From Pseudisothecium myosuroides (taxonomy: Eukaryota > Streptophyta > Bryopsida > Hypnales > Lembophyllaceae): a stretch of DNA of 64,000 nucleotides. Position numbers and translations under genes: made by a program. Position 1 is the first letter of the stretch; each line of letters begins with the position of its first letter. The notes under the pieces are model-generated. The model had not been told where the DNA came from. It worked only from the letters and a program-made list of their open reading frames with translations, and made no database searches. The stretch is from NCBI GenBank assembly GCA_951799445.1, contig OX637297.1, positions 11,718,001-11,782,000 of the forward strand, read 5' to 3'. This document shows positions 24,972-35,440 of this stretch, piece after piece.

Positions 24972-25250
24972 ATGGTTAAAGAGGAAAATTCAATTTCCCG
25001 TCCTAACCAGAAACTGAAATCCAAGATAGTAGTTCAGCAGGATTCTAAAACTCTCGATGATATCAAAAATGGAATTGGAACCACATTGGAAGATAACGGA
25101 CCCCAACGAAAGCAAGAAAGGAACGTTGAACAGATAGAAAATCCGCTACAAACCAGTAACGATAAACTTAACAGCTACGGAACCAGAATGTGGAAAACTA
25201 AGTGGAGGCCTTCTCTTACCTCCTTCATTTTTCTGCCTGGATCCCATTGA
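24972..25250 (+). CDS. Hypothetical 92-codon ORF upstream of gag copy B
   Basis: A polar, Lys/Asn/Gln-rich frame, with no motif I recognise. It sits in the leader of the gag B element. It could be chance or an upstream ORF. Confidence 0.15.
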   Translation: MVKEENSISRPNQKLKSKIVVQQDSKTLDDIKNGIGTTLEDNGPQRKQERNVEQIENPLQTSNDKLNSYGTRMWKTKWRPSLTSFIFLPGSH

Positions 25251-25424
25251 ATCTGAGAAGTTGTAGTGTGTGTTCCTGGTTTGGCGAAGGAGTTTTGAGC
25301 GTTTGAGAATCCGGACCTGAGAGTGCGGATAGGCGACATGAAGTTTTTTGAGTGAGAGTTTTAGAATTCTAAGTGTGTTTTTTAGAGTGGAGAAAGGATT
25401 ACTTGAGGGATATCTTGGAGTGCT

Positions 25425-27272
25425 TTGAGAGCGATGGTGAAGATAGAGCCAGAGGAGGATCCGCATCCGGTTAACCTCCGGTCAATAGTCCCTGGTTTGC
25501 CAAAGGGGAAGAAGGAGCAGGAGCACTTGGAGGAGGACTTGTGCCAGATTGGCTGTCAAGGGTTTTTGAAGCTGCCTTGGAATCTGAGAGACGAAGGGAT
25601 GGTACGTAAGTTCATGACAGAGCAGTCAAGTGAATGGAAGCAGACAGTAAAGGTGCAGCCATCCAAGCTGTGGGGGACGGTGTACGGTTTTCTAACAGGA
25701 GGTGAAGGGTTGGCTTCACGGACGGATAAATATGGGAATGGTCAGTTTGCCAACCTTGTAATCCCCAAAGATGGATATGCAGTCGCAGACTGCAAGAGCG
25801 TGAGAGCTAGGAGGGTCTTAGAGTTTCTAGTTCCGATCCTGATGCCGGAACGGCCTATCCGGATCACAGTTACATTAGCAAACACGATCTTTGGAGCACT
25901 ATCCGGGGATAGAAAAGTAAATTGGGGGATAGTGATCTGAGATGTAGTAGCCAAAATGTGTGCGGTGGCCGGAAAGTCAAAACCTTCTGGTCTTAGTCCT
26001 TTCCTCTTTCACCTCTACCATTCTTTGGACTTGCTGAGAGATAAGGAGAGGTCAGTATATAAGGCTGTGGCGGTTATGCTCTAGTATAACATTAGTCCGA
26101 AATCGGAAGCTGAAGCAGCAAAAGAGGCATTAGGAGAGAGATCTTTGGATCCGGAAAAAGAGAAGGAAACCCCTCGAGAAAAAAAAAAAAGATTAGCTGA
26201 GGGGTCAGGAATGAAAGATCCTATTTGGGCACTAGAGGGGAAGGATGATCCCATAAATAAGGTCATAGAGGAACTTAAGGGGATCTGAGATCGCATGTCT
26301 GGGGAGAGAAAGGTGACCCGGAAAGTTTATAAGTTGCTGGGTAAGGCAAACCCAACAGACCTCTATGAGGAAGTGGAGATTCTTCTCCATGGCAAGGATG
26401 TGAGTAAGTTAGAGGATCGGGTAGAGGAATTGATTGGTCAAGTGAAAGCCCTCCAAACCAAGCTAAAACAAAAGTCTGAAGAGGCTACTAGGGAGAGGAA
26501 ACTTTCAATTGATTCTACAGAAATGCTTACCCGGATCCGGAACTTCATCGGGAATTCGGGTGATGTAGTGAACAAGGCCAAGTTGTTTGAGGCCGGGGTT
26601 CTCAAGGAGGGGTCACAGTTAGGGCCCAAAATTGTGTCAGTACTAGTGGATTATGTGGAAAAGATGGAGTGTACGTTGGCCGAGATTAGGCTGGTCATGA
26701 TGGAGGTCACCTTGGAACCGGAAACGGTAAAGGAAATTGGCTGATTACCAAAAGCAACTCCTTCCAAGGTGATTCCCTCATTTTCTTTGCATGGTTTTGT
26801 TGAGCGGAAGGACAAGAGCGAATTGAAGGACAAGACCCCGCAATCTACCAAACCCAGTAGCCGGGTTGATTTTGGAACCGGAAAAGGGTCAACACAAGGA
26901 TCCTAGATCAAAAGTCACTCGAAGATTGGGGAAGAAGACCTGGAGACCTTGAAGAGTAAGAGTTTTGGTCTTCCCTCGAAGACCACAAGCGTAGTGAAAT
27001 GGAAGACAACTACAAAACGAGCAAGGGAGTCGACTTTGCCCATCGAGTTCGAATGTGATGAAGAGGAGTCACCTGAGACATCGGAGAACAAAGGCAACAT
27101 GGTTGAGTCGAAAGAAGACTCGGAACCGAAGTCTCCTTTGCGCGGAAAGGAAAAAGGGAAAACTCAAATCCCAGCCAAGGGCAAGGTGACGTGTGGTACT
27201 CAATCCTCAGGTAGTAGGAAGCAGCCAGCAAGGTTGGGAGCCACCAAGCAAACGGATTCGTCCCCAAAGTAG
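25425..27272 (+). pseudogene. gag-like ORF, copy B, with five internal stops
   Basis: One frame runs from ATG to TAG at 27,270-27,272, about 616 codons, broken by TGA at 25,938-25,940, TAG at about 26,084, TGA at about 26,286, TGA at 26,742-26,744 and TAG at about 26,906. The N-terminal half matches copy C and the C-terminal half matches copy A, so this is the fullest version of the family. It starts acidic, has a compact middle with PIRITVTLANTIFGAL and FLFHLYHSLDLL, then a coiled coil and a Lys/Glu-rich tail with TTKRARES. At the TGA near 26,286 copy A has CGA, a direct C-to-T change. The LTR follows at once, so there is no room for pol. A non-autonomous, decayed LTR element is inferred. 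Confidence 0.6.
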
Positions 27273-27338
27273 TTGAAGAAGAATTAGGATCAGTTATTTT
27301 TAGGAACAGAAGTAGGTAGGCGGATAAAAAAAACCAAT

Positions 27339-28620
27339 GTTTTTGACTTAGGAAGCAACTTACGAGTTAGTTTTGATGGTGATGAACCTGGACTTCCCGG
27401 ATCCGGATTTGTCAGATCTGAGATCCACTTTTTGTGGGTGGGGCCGGATGGTAGGAAGTCAACGTGTTCTGGATCAGGAGAATGTGACGTGTCATTCTCT
27501 GGTCTGTTTGATTCCTTAGGGGCTTTTAGGATTCCCCGGGTGTTAGTTATTTAGGGGCTAAAGTGGGATTGATGCCCCGGGTGTTTTCATGCTTTTGTCT
27601 TCCTTCTTTAAGCAAATATTTACAGATTTCCACTTCATGGTGTTGAGCTTATCACTTTGCACTGAGTTGGTATGCCGGCAATGCTAGAACCATTATTTAG
27701 TGCAGGTAGCTGGTTTTGCTGAATTAGGAAAGGAGAATAACCCCCGGATTCTGTCGGGATCCGGTTCCGTGCATTAAAGGGAGTTGGTCGGAAAACTGTG
27801 TGTACTAGAATTATCTCTATGTTCTTGTTTGCCATCAGGGAACTTCTATATGGGATAGCTGTTCTTAGATTGGGTATAATCCGTATCCGAGTGTACGCTA
27901 GTCAACGTGTCGATGAGGTCCTACTACAACCGAGAGTGGTGATGAGTAAGGGGATAGGGATCATTTAGTTCTCTGGTTACCATTCCCTGCCAAAGGGATA
28001 CGGATAAGATAGGTCTGTCGTTGTAGCAAGTGTGGATTGTGGGTGTTTCCTGAGTGACCTGCTAGTCCGGATTGACTTCCAATTCAGTTGTGAGGAAGAA
28101 TTTGCATCCTAGTTCTGTATCTTTTGTATTTTCTTTGAGTGGAACTTCAATCACTTTAATCCTTTGAAGGGTAGGATTCAACGCATCTTCTCTCAACTCC
28201 TATAGCAAAATCCTCTGATATAGAGGCTAAACTTCTTATATTGGTTACTTAAAATTTTGATTAGGAAGTAGATCTAGAAGAGGCACAAGATTAAACACTC
28301 CTTCCGATTTTGCATCCGTCTAGTCAGATTGATGTTGTCTTATCTCAGATAAAGAAAGGTACAGATATCGGACACTCCTCCTTGTTTGGATGAATGTGCG
28401 AGATATGTGTGGTATGAGAGAAAGAATATTTAAGAGAATGATGGAATGAGGAGATACTTTTCGCTTTTGCCAGGCTTGGGTTGTTTTTCGCATCCCATTT
28501 CAATTATTTTCTAGGAAACTACAAACTAAATCCTTTGAGAACGATACACAAGTCATTTGAACAGTGTTTTAATCATTTTGAACACTTTCAAGAGTAATTG
28601 TGCTTCCTTGTGCTACGACA
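27339..28620 (+). mobile_element. LTR downstream of gag copy B (TG...CA)
   Basis: It starts TGTTTTTGAC after an A-rich tract that could serve as polypurine tract (27,321-27,334) and ends TACGACA, giving 1,282 bases with the TG...CA ends usual for LTRs. It aligns with 1,115-2,403 over most of its length. I could not find the matching 5' LTR upstream of 25,425 or a clear 5-bp target duplication. Confidence 0.6.
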
Positions 28621-29345
28621 AAACCCACCCTCAAAACATCTCCAACTTCACTTGATGTGGCTTGAATTTACTATTTTTGGAATTGATCACTAGCAAGGCA
28701 GTATTGATCATGTAGATACAATTGTTCGGGGCATGTGAAATAGACTAAGATTTCTAGTTTATGTACTTAAGAATGAGCTACAATCTTTGAGTACTACTAG
28801 AGTTTCTCCATTTCGTGCTCTACAAGACAATAGTATTAGCAAAATTTCCCAAAAGTTCATTGCCCTGCACTTGTATCGTTCATTCCACCCTGCATACAAC
28901 AAGTTTATCTGCAAATTGCATTGCTGCAGCTTGTGCTCCAAGTTCAAGTTGTCCGTATTTGTTAATACCATCGTACATAGAAAGTGTTGAGAATTCTTCA
29001 ACCGAGTCCTCAACAATCTAGGATTCTAGGCTAGCTCAGTTCATTTACAAGGTCCAATATAGAGATAGGCAGTTGGAAGAGCTCTTTGACCAGCGTTAAT
29101 CCATTGGAACAAGAGCATACAAGAATGAGGGAATTCTCCGGTTTCTTGACCTACACTTGAGTCTTTCTCCCCATCCTCGATACGGTAGATTTTTTTACAA
29201 ACTGACCTAGAGCAATTCACACTCCAAGCCATTCACCAACTGCACACAACCAACATGTGACCAACTATTATACGCCATGAGATTAGATCATGGTACACAA
29301 TAAATGGTCCACACTTACACTCGGTAGTGCAATTGATATGGCTAC
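28621..29345. other. Unassigned AT-rich DNA
   Basis: No gene recognised. ORFs at 28,759-29,021 overlap on both strands and lack domains. Confidence 0.4.
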
Positions 29346-29721
29346 AATGCATTGCATAGCTTGGGCATTCAATGTCACGACTCAACACAGACTATGATCT
29401 TTAAATTTGATTTCTATCTATTAGTCTTTGTCCACGGAAGTTGAGTGTCTAGATTCTTCTGATTTCTCTGAAGATTTGTAATTGCTTTACATGCACAGGC
29501 AAAGTGGTTGGTGGATTCTGGTTTGATACGTATCAAGTTGCTCCAAGAACATTGTGAGGTGTGTTTGACCTTTTCTTGAAGTTGCGATTCTCTGATTAGG
29601 ACGACTCTTGTGATTTTTATACCTTTCCTAAGGTCTTGTTTGACTGCCTATGCTTCAGGAGGAGTTTTTATAGGAAGCTGAGATGATTAAGATCAAAGCC
29701 TTGGACTTGAAATCTGAAGAG
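29346..29721 (+). repeat. Duplicated exon-intron segment, copy 2
   Basis: Homologous to 11,050-11,400. The exon at 29,499-29,558 is open here (AKWLVDSGLIRIKLLQEHCE), bounded by ACAG and GTGTG. The next exon, 29,659-29,721, has one TAG (EEFL-stop-EAEMIKIKALDL) and a GTGCGC donor. The gene family is unknown. The exon changes less than the introns, suggesting that the copies come from a gene once under selection. Confidence 0.6.
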
Positions 29722-29763
29722 GTGCGCTTCACTTCTTATCTTACATTCCTTTCATGCTCCATG

Positions 29764-30043
29764 CACTATAACAAAACATGGTAAAAAAGAACCGCACTCA
29801 AAATCGAGTGCGGTTCTTTTTGCCACCATTCTGCGCAATCCCAAAACGACTGCAGAATCTTCTTTTTAGATTTTTGACCTCAATTTTTCGATGGTATATT
29901 ACGCGCTCCAAAATTCCAAAAAATTGAGGTAAAAAATCTAAAAAGAAGATTATGCAGTCGTTTTGGGACTGCGCAGAACGGTGGCAAAAAGAACCGCACT
30001 CAATTTTGAGTGCGGTTCTTTTTTACCATGTTTTGTTATAGTG
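29764..30043 (+). mobile_element. CACTA-type MITE, 280 bp, TSD ATG
   Basis: It starts CACTATAACAAAACATGGTA and ends with the exact reverse complement. The two arms of about 125 bases are nearly identical, so the whole element is one long foldback. ATG flanks both sides (29,761-29,763 and 30,044-30,046), the 3-bp target duplication typical of CACTA elements. There is no coding capacity. Inside each end a 13-bp palindrome, AAGAACCGCACTC with its complement, follows the TIR. Confidence 0.9.
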
Positions 30044-31399
30044 ATGTTGATACAGAGTATTTGGCTGCAATTTTCGAGTATATTAATTCATCCACGAGTA
30101 AATTACAATGTTTACAATGTGAGAAAGTACAGTGTTTTTGAAAAGTAGTTGCAACCTTCTTGTTGTAAAAATTGTATGCTTAATGTCATGCATTGTACGC
30201 CTCACAGCTTAAGAGTGTTCCTTGCATAATCTTTCTTATGTACTTGCAATGGGAACGAGATACTTTATTCTTGACTTTATGTTACGTTTCTTTGCTTTTG
30301 TTTTTGAGGTTTTCAGTTTCGGTACTAGTCAATACAAGACTACTTTACCAACAAACAAAATTCAATCTTTTGCGAGAGGAAAGTGAAAACTATACTAAAT
30401 TGCTACCTACCTGAGCTGTGATCTTATATTTGTGTTTGTTGTAATGTAAAATTTCATTGGGGTGTCTCTAAGCATTTGGTTTGGTTTGTGTCATTTGGCC
30501 TCAAGATTTTATCCATATTGAATAATAATGTTGGAGGAATTTCTAATGAGGGGACTCAGCATGTGCCTTAAACGTTACTAACATAGCGGGAAATTAATGA
30601 TTACCAGCTTTGGTGCATCAGTACTTAGTGAAGAGTATCTACTTAAATTTATTTGTTAGAAGTTTGATGGATAGTTTGGATTTTGTAGATGACATTGCTT
30701 AGCCAACGAGGTCTTGATGGACTAACGCACAAGAAGGCTCCTCCAATCATCAGTGCAATTAAGGTTCTCTCTTTTTTTCTTCTTTTAGTGCTTGATTTTG
30801 TATCCTTTCTCTGCACTGAAAGCCCCTACACAATGATTAGAAATGAAAGAATAACAAAAATATTCAGAGGACTAACTGCACAAGGGTTTTCTTTATTTCT
30901 AATGTACAAGTGAGGGACACTTAAAATTGCTAAGTTTGAAGTAGCGAGCTTGAGATCTTAAGATTAATTAGTGAATGAATCATTTTTTATCTATTTTATC
31001 TTATTTTGTTCAATGATGACTTTATCCTAGTCTAAATAACAAGAATGAGGATGAGAAGGTAGTGCTTACATGGCTACTATGTGGCATTAAAAGCTTTTGA
31101 GATAACGAGGCTTCAAGCTATGTCGGTGGGGCAAATTGGACGCTTGTTACCTCAAAGGAATTTTTAAGGTGTCATAAATGCAATGGATTATTTTAAGCTT
31201 GTTATCTCACCCCTAGTTGCACATGATGTAAAAGAAAAAAAAATTAGCTTCCTGCTCGGTTCTGCGCAATCTGAAATGCCTAGAAGTGACGGTACATTGT
31301 AGATTGCTGTCAAGTAAAAGGCTAGTGTATGCAGGGGAAGGTGCCCCAAGGGTGCTAGCGCCACCTCTAATAGGCAATGTGAAATCATTTGTAGTAGAG
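30044..31399. other. Intron-like AT-rich DNA
   Basis: No gene recognised. A short open segment, about 30,689-30,763 (LLSQRGLDGLTHKKAPPI...), followed by a GT, could be an exon, but I cannot assign it. Confidence 0.3.
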
Positions 31400-33007
31400 A
31401 CGTTGAATGCCATGTGGCCCAAAACACAAGTTTTGGAAGTGCTAAGAGATCAAGGGTTGTTTCTCTCGCTTTTGCTTGCCTTGTCTGCATTCTTTTCTAT
31501 GGTGGAGGCTTCTATCACTATCCTCTGGCCATAGAAGGTATAAAGTTCTCATCCGGATTGTCACATGCATATTTGATGGATATGAGTTTATGTAGCTGAA
31601 GTTGGGTTTCTGTAAAATTTAACTTGTTAGTGATATTTAGACATCAATCATAGGGAGTTTTGCTTTGAGGAGGTGGCAAAGTAGTAGCTCAACCATTGGG
31701 AATCCTCCCCAGTCATTTCTTTGAAGTTTTGGAAAGTTATGATTTGATGATTTTAGGTACTGAAATAATGACTTGGCAAGTAGCAAATAGTATCTGAATA
31801 TAGAGGGGCCTCCCTATATTTGGGGGAGAAATCCCCACGAATTGCACCATCTTGTCTACTTATCAAGCTCTTCATGATGTTGTTTTGAAAATCTTGAAAG
31901 TCTAATTTTACTCCTAAACCATCTTCTGAATAAGCAATATCCAAATAGCGTGCACCTATGATTTTAGTGTAGATTATAACCAGGAAATTTATTTCAAGTT
32001 CGTTAACTTATGGAAAAGGAAGGAGAAGGGGGAGTTTTCCAAGTGCTTTGTCAAGATGTTACTCGCTTCCTGACCACCATTCTGATTAGCACAACGTACT
32101 AGCTTCTCCATCTTGTCTTGGAATTTGTTCTTGTGCTTGGATGTAGACAATCCGAGGTCATAGTTTTTCTTCATGTGTTTACACAAATGTCAAATACATT
32201 GTTTTGAAGAATGTGTAAATGTATTGTGTTGATTTCATTATAGTTAGTGGTGCACAGAAGTATTGAATGTTTGATATTTTGAAACATTTTCTAATAGTAT
32301 ACTAAAGCTCGTATGCTAGCTCTATTCAAACATGATCTGATAGGCTCTTAATACATTTTGAACAGGTGGTCAACATTGCAACAATAGCATTGGTGATTGA
32401 AGCAGCAACAATTTTGTTAGGAAAAGCTAGAGTTATCACTACCATGGGCGTCATGACGATAGGTGATCCTTGACCTTATTTATTAGACCCCTAGGTCCTT
32501 AAGTTTCAATGTGTTATTCATTTGAACGCCTTTTCATGCTAAGCATCGAGTGGGTATGGTTTTGAGGTGCCCAGTCTTGAGGGTATACTCATTGAAATTA
32601 GTCCAATGTAAAATTCAAAATGAAATTCTCTTTTGTAGATTCTGAACTTTGAGCAAGATCAAGGGAGAGTTACTCTCTGAATATGGCCTTCTTAATTGTA
32701 ACGAGGCCTTTTCCTTTTAACTATAACGGGGTCTCTTCCTTTTATTGGAAGTCTTTGATTGTAAATGTGCCAGACTATGCTGGCAACCGGTGTCATATTT
32801 CCAATTATTTGCATGCTTCAGTTATCTCCTATGGCATATCTTCATTAAGAAGATTGACTTTGATGTACCAATTCTTTTATGGTTTTTCAGCTTTATATGG
32901 TGACCATGGAATGGTTTATATGGCTTGTGCAGGTTGTGCTTTTTTTAGTGTAGATTGCTCCAAAGAGTATTGCAGTGCATAATGCGACAGAAGTTTCCTG
33001 TGTAGTG
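31400..33007 (+). pseudogene. DUF21/CNNM (CorC-like) membrane protein fragment
   Basis: Three exon-like pieces match the DUF21 membrane domain of plant CBS/CorC-type proteins, a family linked to Mg2+ or ion transport and often chloroplast-targeted. Piece 1 (about 31,400-31,534) reads LALSAFFSMVEASITILWP, as in the family's LSAFFSxxETxITTLWPWK, and ends in TAG where Trp is expected. Piece 2 (32,366-32,462, after AACAG) reads VVNIATIALVIEAATILLG. Piece 3 (32,933-33,007, after GTGCAG) reads IAPKSIAVHNATEV, the conserved ITPKSVAVHNATEV, with TAG at the preceding Glu. Order and strand agree with one gene. The exon between pieces 1 and 2 (VRELAxKE region), the CBS domains and the N-terminus are not seen. 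A decayed gene fragment. Confidence 0.75.
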
Positions 33008-33259
33008 GTAAATTGTCAATGACTTATTACTTTGAGTTTTAATAGAATTCAGATATAGTGCTTGCCATGTCTAGCAGTCACCAGTTTTGTAATCACACCT
33101 GTAACTAGTCTGCCATGACCTGAATGTTGCTTGTAATGTATTATACAGTGCCTAGAAATATTGCATGCATTCCACTTTACATGCCTGTATACAAGTTTTA
33201 GAATTTTGCAAAGAACTTCATGTGTATGCATTGAACTTCACATGCTTCCATTTGTTGTG

Positions 33260-33680
33260 GACTTCATACACCTGCATTCAACTATGTGCACCTGCAACCA
33301 ACTACGCCCACCCACAATTGACTATGTGCACCCGCAATTGACTACGTGCACTTGCATTCGACTACGTGCTCCTGCAACTGACTACGCGCACTAGCAACCG
33401 ACTATGTGCACTTGCAACCAACTATGCGCATGAGCAACCGACTGCGTGCATCCGCAACCGACTACGTGCATCCGCAACTGACTACGTGCACCCGCAACTG
33501 ACTACGTGCACCCGCAATTGACTATGTGCACCCGCAACCGACTACGTGCACCTACAACCGACTATGTCCACCCGCAACCGACTACACGCACCTGCAATCG
33601 ACTACGTGCACTCGCAACCAACTACGCCCACCCACAATCGACTACATCCACTCGCAACGAACTACGTGCACTTGCACTTG
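33260..33680 (+). repeat. 20-bp minisatellite, about 21 units
   Basis: Unit GACTACGTGCACCCGCAACC with frequent changes at a few positions, in exact 20-base register from about 33,260. The ORFs at 33,161-33,846 arise from it. It lies just inside a CACTA right terminus at 33,890 and resembles, in words such as GTGCACTTGCAC, the looser repeats at 34,150-34,620. Confidence 0.9.
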
Positions 33681-33830
33681 CATTGACACTCGACGACGCG
33701 CACTTATACTTACACTCTACAGTCTAATACTAGTATTGCAAACGGTTCATTGCGTGACAATCAAAAAAATGGGCAACTACCGAAAAAATTTGATGTTCTC
33801 AATAGTAGAGCTGACTGTCACAAACAAGTG

Positions 33831-33890
33831 GCAAAAAAAACCGTAACGGGAAATTAACTACAGGTTTTTTTACCATGTTTTGGTATAGTG
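33831..33890 (+). mobile_element. CACTA right terminus (degraded)
   Basis: It ends TTTACCATGTTTTGGTATAGTG at 33,890, the complement of the left ends at 29,764 and 36,650. The subterminal palindrome is partly lost. I found no partner left end. Confidence 0.7.
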
Positions 33891-34084
33891 ATTAATTAAT
33901 ATTGCGCACACATTTTAATTACTTCCATTGCACACTCTCGTTCCATTGTGCATGTTCATTCCATCATGCCCGGTATGCACTAATTTTTTGGAATGATGTG
34001 CTTGGTCAAGAAAAAATCCATTGCGCAAAAATTGTTTGACAGTCGCTCGTTTTTGTCAAAATCATCTACGCATTGTAGTGAAAA

Positions 34085-34162
34085 ATCATGTACAAAAACA
34101 TGGTCAAAAAAACTGTAGTGGAAAATCCACTACGGGGGTTTTTACCATGTTTTATTACAGTG
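34085..34162 (+). mobile_element. CACTA right terminus
   Basis: It ends TTTACCATGTTTTATTACAGTG (CACTG instead of CACTA). Next to it is the palindrome GTAGTGGA-AAA-TCCACTAC. Confidence 0.7.
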
Positions 34163-34620
34163 ACTCCACTACACGCACTCGCACCCGCACTCCACTATAT
34201 ATATACACCCACATTCCACTATGCACATTTGATTGCGTGCATTGGCACTAGATTGCGCGCATTTGCACTTGACTACATGTACATGCACTCAACTACGTGC
34301 ACTCAATTGCGTGCATTAGCATTGGATTGTGCGCACGCGCATTTGCACTTATCTATAGGCACACACACTCACATTTGCACTTGACTAGCTTCATGCGCCC
34401 ACACTCACATTAATTTGCACTCAACTGCATGCACTTGCACTTGATGGCGCACACTCGCACTCGATTGTGCGTATGCGCATTCGACTACGTGCACCCGCAC
34501 TCATATTTGCACTCAACTACGCGCACCTGCACTCACATTTGCACTCAACTGCACCCGCACTTGCATTTTCACTCAATTGTGCGCACTTGCACTCACATTT
34601 GATTGTGTGCACTCACACCC
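34150..34620 (+). repeat. Degenerate GTGCACTTGCACT-type repeats
   Basis: Irregular units of GCACTCGCACTTGA type at intervals of roughly 12-24 bases, less ordered than the 33.3-kb array. Probably subterminal repeats of a CACTA element ending at 34,945. There is no coding potential despite ORFs on the plus strand. Confidence 0.55.
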
Positions 34621-34719
34621 AATTTCATACTCTCTCATTCACAATTGAGTTGAAGCACTTGTATTTGATTAAATATATTCACAAAATTGATAATCACTTT
34701 GGATTCATGTATTGGACGA

Positions 34720-35200
34720 CCATTGCTCGTGCAATGAAATCGTGCAACAGAACACATGCGCAATGGAATTCTTATTGAACTCCTGAACATTGGACGTGTG
34801 CAACTTGCAACCAAAAAATCAAGTGACTAGCTACCGATGATTTCAAATTTTTTTTACAATGGATTCCATTGTCGCAAAACCATGGTCAAAATAATCATAG
34901 TAGAAAATCCACTATGGGTTTTTCTTACCATGTTGTGTTATAGTGACTCCCTCCCTCCCCGTGGTCGCACTATAATAAAATATGGTAAAAAAAACCCGTA
35001 GTGGATTTTCCACTATAATTTTTTGACCATGGTTTTTTGAAAATGGAATCCATTGCAATATAAATTTGAAATCATCCGTAGTTGCTTAATTTTTTGGTTG
35101 CAAGTTGCACACGTCCAATGTTTGGAAGTTCAATGAGAATTCCATTGGGCATTGCATTCCATTGCGCGCATAATAGTCGTCCAATCCATTGAACTAAAGA
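34720..35200. mobile_element. Two CACTA termini back to back (inverted repeat)
   Basis: A right terminus ends TATAGTG at 34,945, and a left terminus begins CACTATAATAAAATATGGTA at 34,968, with a 22-base C-rich spacer. The arms on each side are inverted copies for about 230 bases, including TIR, palindrome, CCATGG and GTCGTCCAAT blocks. The element interiors lie outward, so this is two inverted element ends abutting, not one MITE. Confidence 0.8.
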
Positions 35201-35384
35201 CAGTGATCACCATCTTTGTGAATACATTGACTAGTTAATGACTTTGGTTCTTCTTCAACATTATCAACTACTTCAAGTTCATAAACATACATCTCAACAT
35301 ATGTGTACATCTGAAATCCGCCAAGCATGCATGTTTGCGTGTGTAAAGTTGAATGTGAGTAGGTTTTCATCAAATGTGAGTGCT

Positions 35385-35440
35385 TCATTATAACAAAACA
35401 TGGTAAAGAAAAGAGCACTCAATATTGAGTGCGCGTAGTT
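35385..35440 (+). mobile_element. CACTA left terminus (CATTA variant)
   Basis: CATTATAACAAAACATGGTA at 35,385 is the family TIR with C-to-T at the third base, followed by a perfect palindrome, GCACTCAATATTGAGTGC. No matching right end is seen nearby. Confidence 0.7.

Noticed and set aside
33260..33680. CRISPR-like regular direct repeats
   Set aside because: Units abut with no spacers and vary internally; the context is eukaryotic transposon DNA. It is a minisatellite.
33161..34778. Several 75-105-codon plus-strand ORFs over the repeats
   Set aside because: They are created by the repeat unit and give low-complexity Thr/Cys/Arg peptides without domains.
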